Positions 62,715 through 64,000 of a DNA stretch of 64,000 nt are shown piece by piece. The stretch covers positions 1,426,001-1,490,000 of the forward strand of contig NZ_CANLYK010000001.1 of assembly GCF_947495325.1 (NCBI RefSeq), in the 5' to 3' direction. A model generated the notes under the pieces. That model had not been told where the DNA came from and did no database searches. It saw nothing but the letters and a program-made list of their open reading frames with translations. How positions within the stretch are numbered: position 1 is the first letter of the stretch; each line of letters opens with the position of its first letter. Source of the stretch: an uncultured Allomuricauda sp. GTDB taxonomy: Bacteria > Bacteroidota > Bacteroidia > Flavobacteriales > Flavobacteriaceae. A program made the position numbers and the translations under genes.

Positions 62715-62924
62715 TTAATTGCAGCCGCAACCACCACCTGTTTTTCCTCCATTGGCTCCTGCTGAAGCTTCTCTATAAATTTGAAAGTTCGTTTCAAAAC
62801 GTTCAGATGCCCTGGCGCCCAATTGCATTTCAATATCATTGATATAGGCTTTATCGTATTCACGTACAGCAACACAGGAGCTTGAAAAAATCAATAAAGC
62901 CAAGAAAAAAAGAGGTTTCAACAT
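62715..62924 (-). CDS. DUF4266 lipoprotein with C-terminal GGGCGCN
   Basis: 69 aa. A lipobox (FSSSC, Cys17) is followed by VREYDKAYINDIEMQLGARA, the DUF4266 core, and a Gly/Cys tail ending GGKTGGGCGCN. The tail could carry a thioether- or metal-bound group, and the neighbour ApbE attaches FMN to Thr/Ser of partner proteins; any link is inferred. It lies 8 bases after apbE and 44 before the DUF3570 start. Confidence 0.88.
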   Translation of the reverse strand: MLKPLFFLALLIFSSSCVAVREYDKAYINDIEMQLGARASERFETNFQIYREASAGANGGKTGGGCGCN

Positions 62925-62932
62925 ATTTAAAT

Positions 62933-63928
62933 TTACTGATTTTTATCGAATTGGATTCCGGTGCTTTTATGGATTTTGTTATCTGAATCTACCACCACCA
63001 CCTCTACCCCATCAATTTGATTGACCATATGGATTCCACTATCCTTTCCCATAATAAATACCGCCGTAGCCAGGGCATCACATAGTTCCGCATTTTTTGC
63101 GAACACCGAAACACTGTTGACCCCGGTGGTAGGATAACCCGTTCTTGGGTCTATAATATGGGAGTACTTTTCATCATTCAGAATGATATATTTTTCGTAG
63201 TTTCCAGATGTAGCAACCGAAGATTCCACAACAGGTAACCAGCTAAACACCTTGTCTTTACTCAATGGGTTTGCGATGCCAATCAACCAACTTTCCCCGG
63301 TCACTTTTGTTCCCCAAGTGGTTAAATCTCCCGAAGCATTGATAATACCTCCCTTAACCTGTTTGGATATCAGAAGCTCCTTGGCCTTATCGGCGGCATA
63401 TCCTTTTCCAATGGCACCAAAACCAATACGCATTCCAGGTTGTGATAGGTAAACGGTTTGCTCTTCTGAATTCAAAACAATTTTCTTGTAGCCGATTTTG
63501 GCGACAGAACGCTCTATTTCCGCTTTGGAGGGTTTGCCCTTCATGGTTCCATCAAACTTCCAGATGTTGTCCATTGAGGCATAGGAAATATCAAAAGCTC
63601 CGGATGTAATTTCTGAAATCCTTTTTGAACGTTCTATTAATCCAAACAGTTCCTGACTTACCCTCACGGGTTTTATCCCAGCATTTTTGTTGACCAATGC
63701 CGTTTCTGATGATGTATCCCACGAAGAAATTATCTTCTCTATCCGCTCTATTTCCGATACGGCCTCATCAATATTTATATAGCCAATGTCCTCATTGGGA
63801 GCAATTACAGTTATCTCGAACCGAGTCCCCATCAATTTCATTATTCTTTTTACAGCAACACCTTTGTTCTCCTGTCCCCAGGAAAACAGTAAAAAAAAGC
63901 TGCAAAAGAGTACAAGGAAGGCTCTCAT
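62933..63928 (-). CDS. apbE: FAD:protein FMN transferase ApbE
   Basis: 331 aa. A signal peptide (FSWGQ), then MKLMGTRFEITV near 31, WDTSSETALVNKNAG, IGFGAIGKGYAADKA near 173, HIIDPRTGYPTTG near 255 and LATAVFIMGKDSG near 288: all conserved ApbE blocks. It moves FMN from FAD to a Thr/Ser on target proteins outside the cytoplasm, with Mg2+. The ATGA overlap with the preceding thioredoxin-like gene couples them. Confidence 0.94.
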   Translation of the reverse strand: MRAFLVLFCSFFLLFSWGQENKGVAVKRIMKLMGTRFEITVIAPNEDIGYINIDEAVSEIERIEKIISSWDTSSETALVNKNAGIKPVRVSQELFGLIERSKRISEITSGAFDISYASMDNIWKFDGTMKGKPSKAEIERSVAKIGYKKIVLNSEEQTVYLSQPGMRIGFGAIGKGYAADKAKELLISKQVKGGIINASGDLTTWGTKVTGESWLIGIANPLSKDKVFSWLPVVESSVATSGNYEKYIILNDEKYSHIIDPRTGYPTTGVNSVSVFAKNAELCDALATAVFIMGKDSGIHMVNQIDGVEVVVVDSDNKIHKSTGIQFDKNQ

Positions 63929-64000
63929 TGGATAAAATCATTAACTAATGAGATATATTCCCCAGGTGAAGTTTTGGTGTTAAATCCAGTCTTTCCCAGA
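63925..64000 (-). CDS. 3' end of a thioredoxin-like gene (partial)
   Basis: The - strand frame ends LGKTGFNTKTSPGEYISLVN then DFIQ-stop, with TGA overlapping the apbE ATG. The text fits the C-terminal helix of thioredoxin-like proteins, and a thioredoxin is the known first gene of ApbE-DUF4266-DUF3570 clusters. The remainder is outside the window. Confidence 0.6.
   Translation of the reverse strand, partial: LGKTGFNTKTSPGEYISLVNDFIQ

Overview
The window looks like a chromosome segment of a marine Flavobacteriaceae-type bacterium (Bacteroidota). The DNA is AT-rich, start codons usually lack a Shine-Dalgarno sequence, a few TAnnTTTG-type -7 boxes are visible, and many proteins belong to Bacteroidota-typical families (DUF3570/DUF4266, DUF6268, DUF4197, membrane-bound AraC regulators, secreted proteins with short signal peptides or lipoboxes, a PL7 alginate lyase). 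I recognise no tRNA, rRNA, CRISPR array or insertion sequence.

Region 1 (1 to about 19.06 kb) is the striking part. It is an array of about 20 small gene cassettes, all on the + strand, usually one gene and sometimes two per cassette, separated by 40-200 bp imperfect palindromes. Each palindrome ends in a conserved ACC-GTT and begins just before a conserved AAC. The 9-10 bases from GTT into a cassette are complementary to the 9-10 bases ending in AAC just after that same cassette's stop codon. This cassette-specific pairing holds for 15 consecutive cassettes (357 to 13407). It is the architecture of integron gene cassettes and attC sites (R''-L''...L'-R'), although the cores do not fit the classical GTTRRRY consensus well and no integrase is in the window. 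Cargo includes a PLD-nuclease/helicase-associated protein broken by a nonsense codon, KptA with an unknown partner, a PD-(D/E)XK-like protein, a HExxH secreted protein, a VOC protein, a cupin, a ParDE-like toxin-antitoxin pair, an NTF2-like protein, a SanA-like protein, DUF3303, GNAT acetyltransferases, DUF1028 with a BAAT-type hydrolase, an AstE/AspA-type hydrolase, a secreted alpha/beta hydrolase and a gamma-glutamylcyclotransferase-like protein. The separators are intact on the left and decay from about 13.4 kb on.

Region 2 (19-26 kb) is still all + strand but without separators: PL7 alginate lyase lipoprotein, small ABM-like protein, ankyrin/PD40 fusion, secreted zincin-like protein, methyltransferase, a complete subclass B1 metallo-beta-lactamase lipoprotein and a TIM-barrel sugar isomerase-like lipoprotein.

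Region 3 (26-64 kb) looks like ordinary core genome. It holds an M28 peptidase with PPK2; a stress/envelope block on the - strand (grpE-dnaJ, ABC-2 exporter pair, MscS channel, DUF6268 barrel, an NtrC-type regulator without a DNA-binding domain); mnmD; ilvE; a MazG-like protein; crcB; a nitrogen module (P-II protein, Amt, outer-membrane barrel); peptidase and DJ-1 lipoproteins; an Lrp regulator; icmF; purU; a membrane AraC regulator; pyrF-prfA; a small ABC pair; and at the right edge the thioredoxin-ApbE-DUF4266-DUF3570 cluster.
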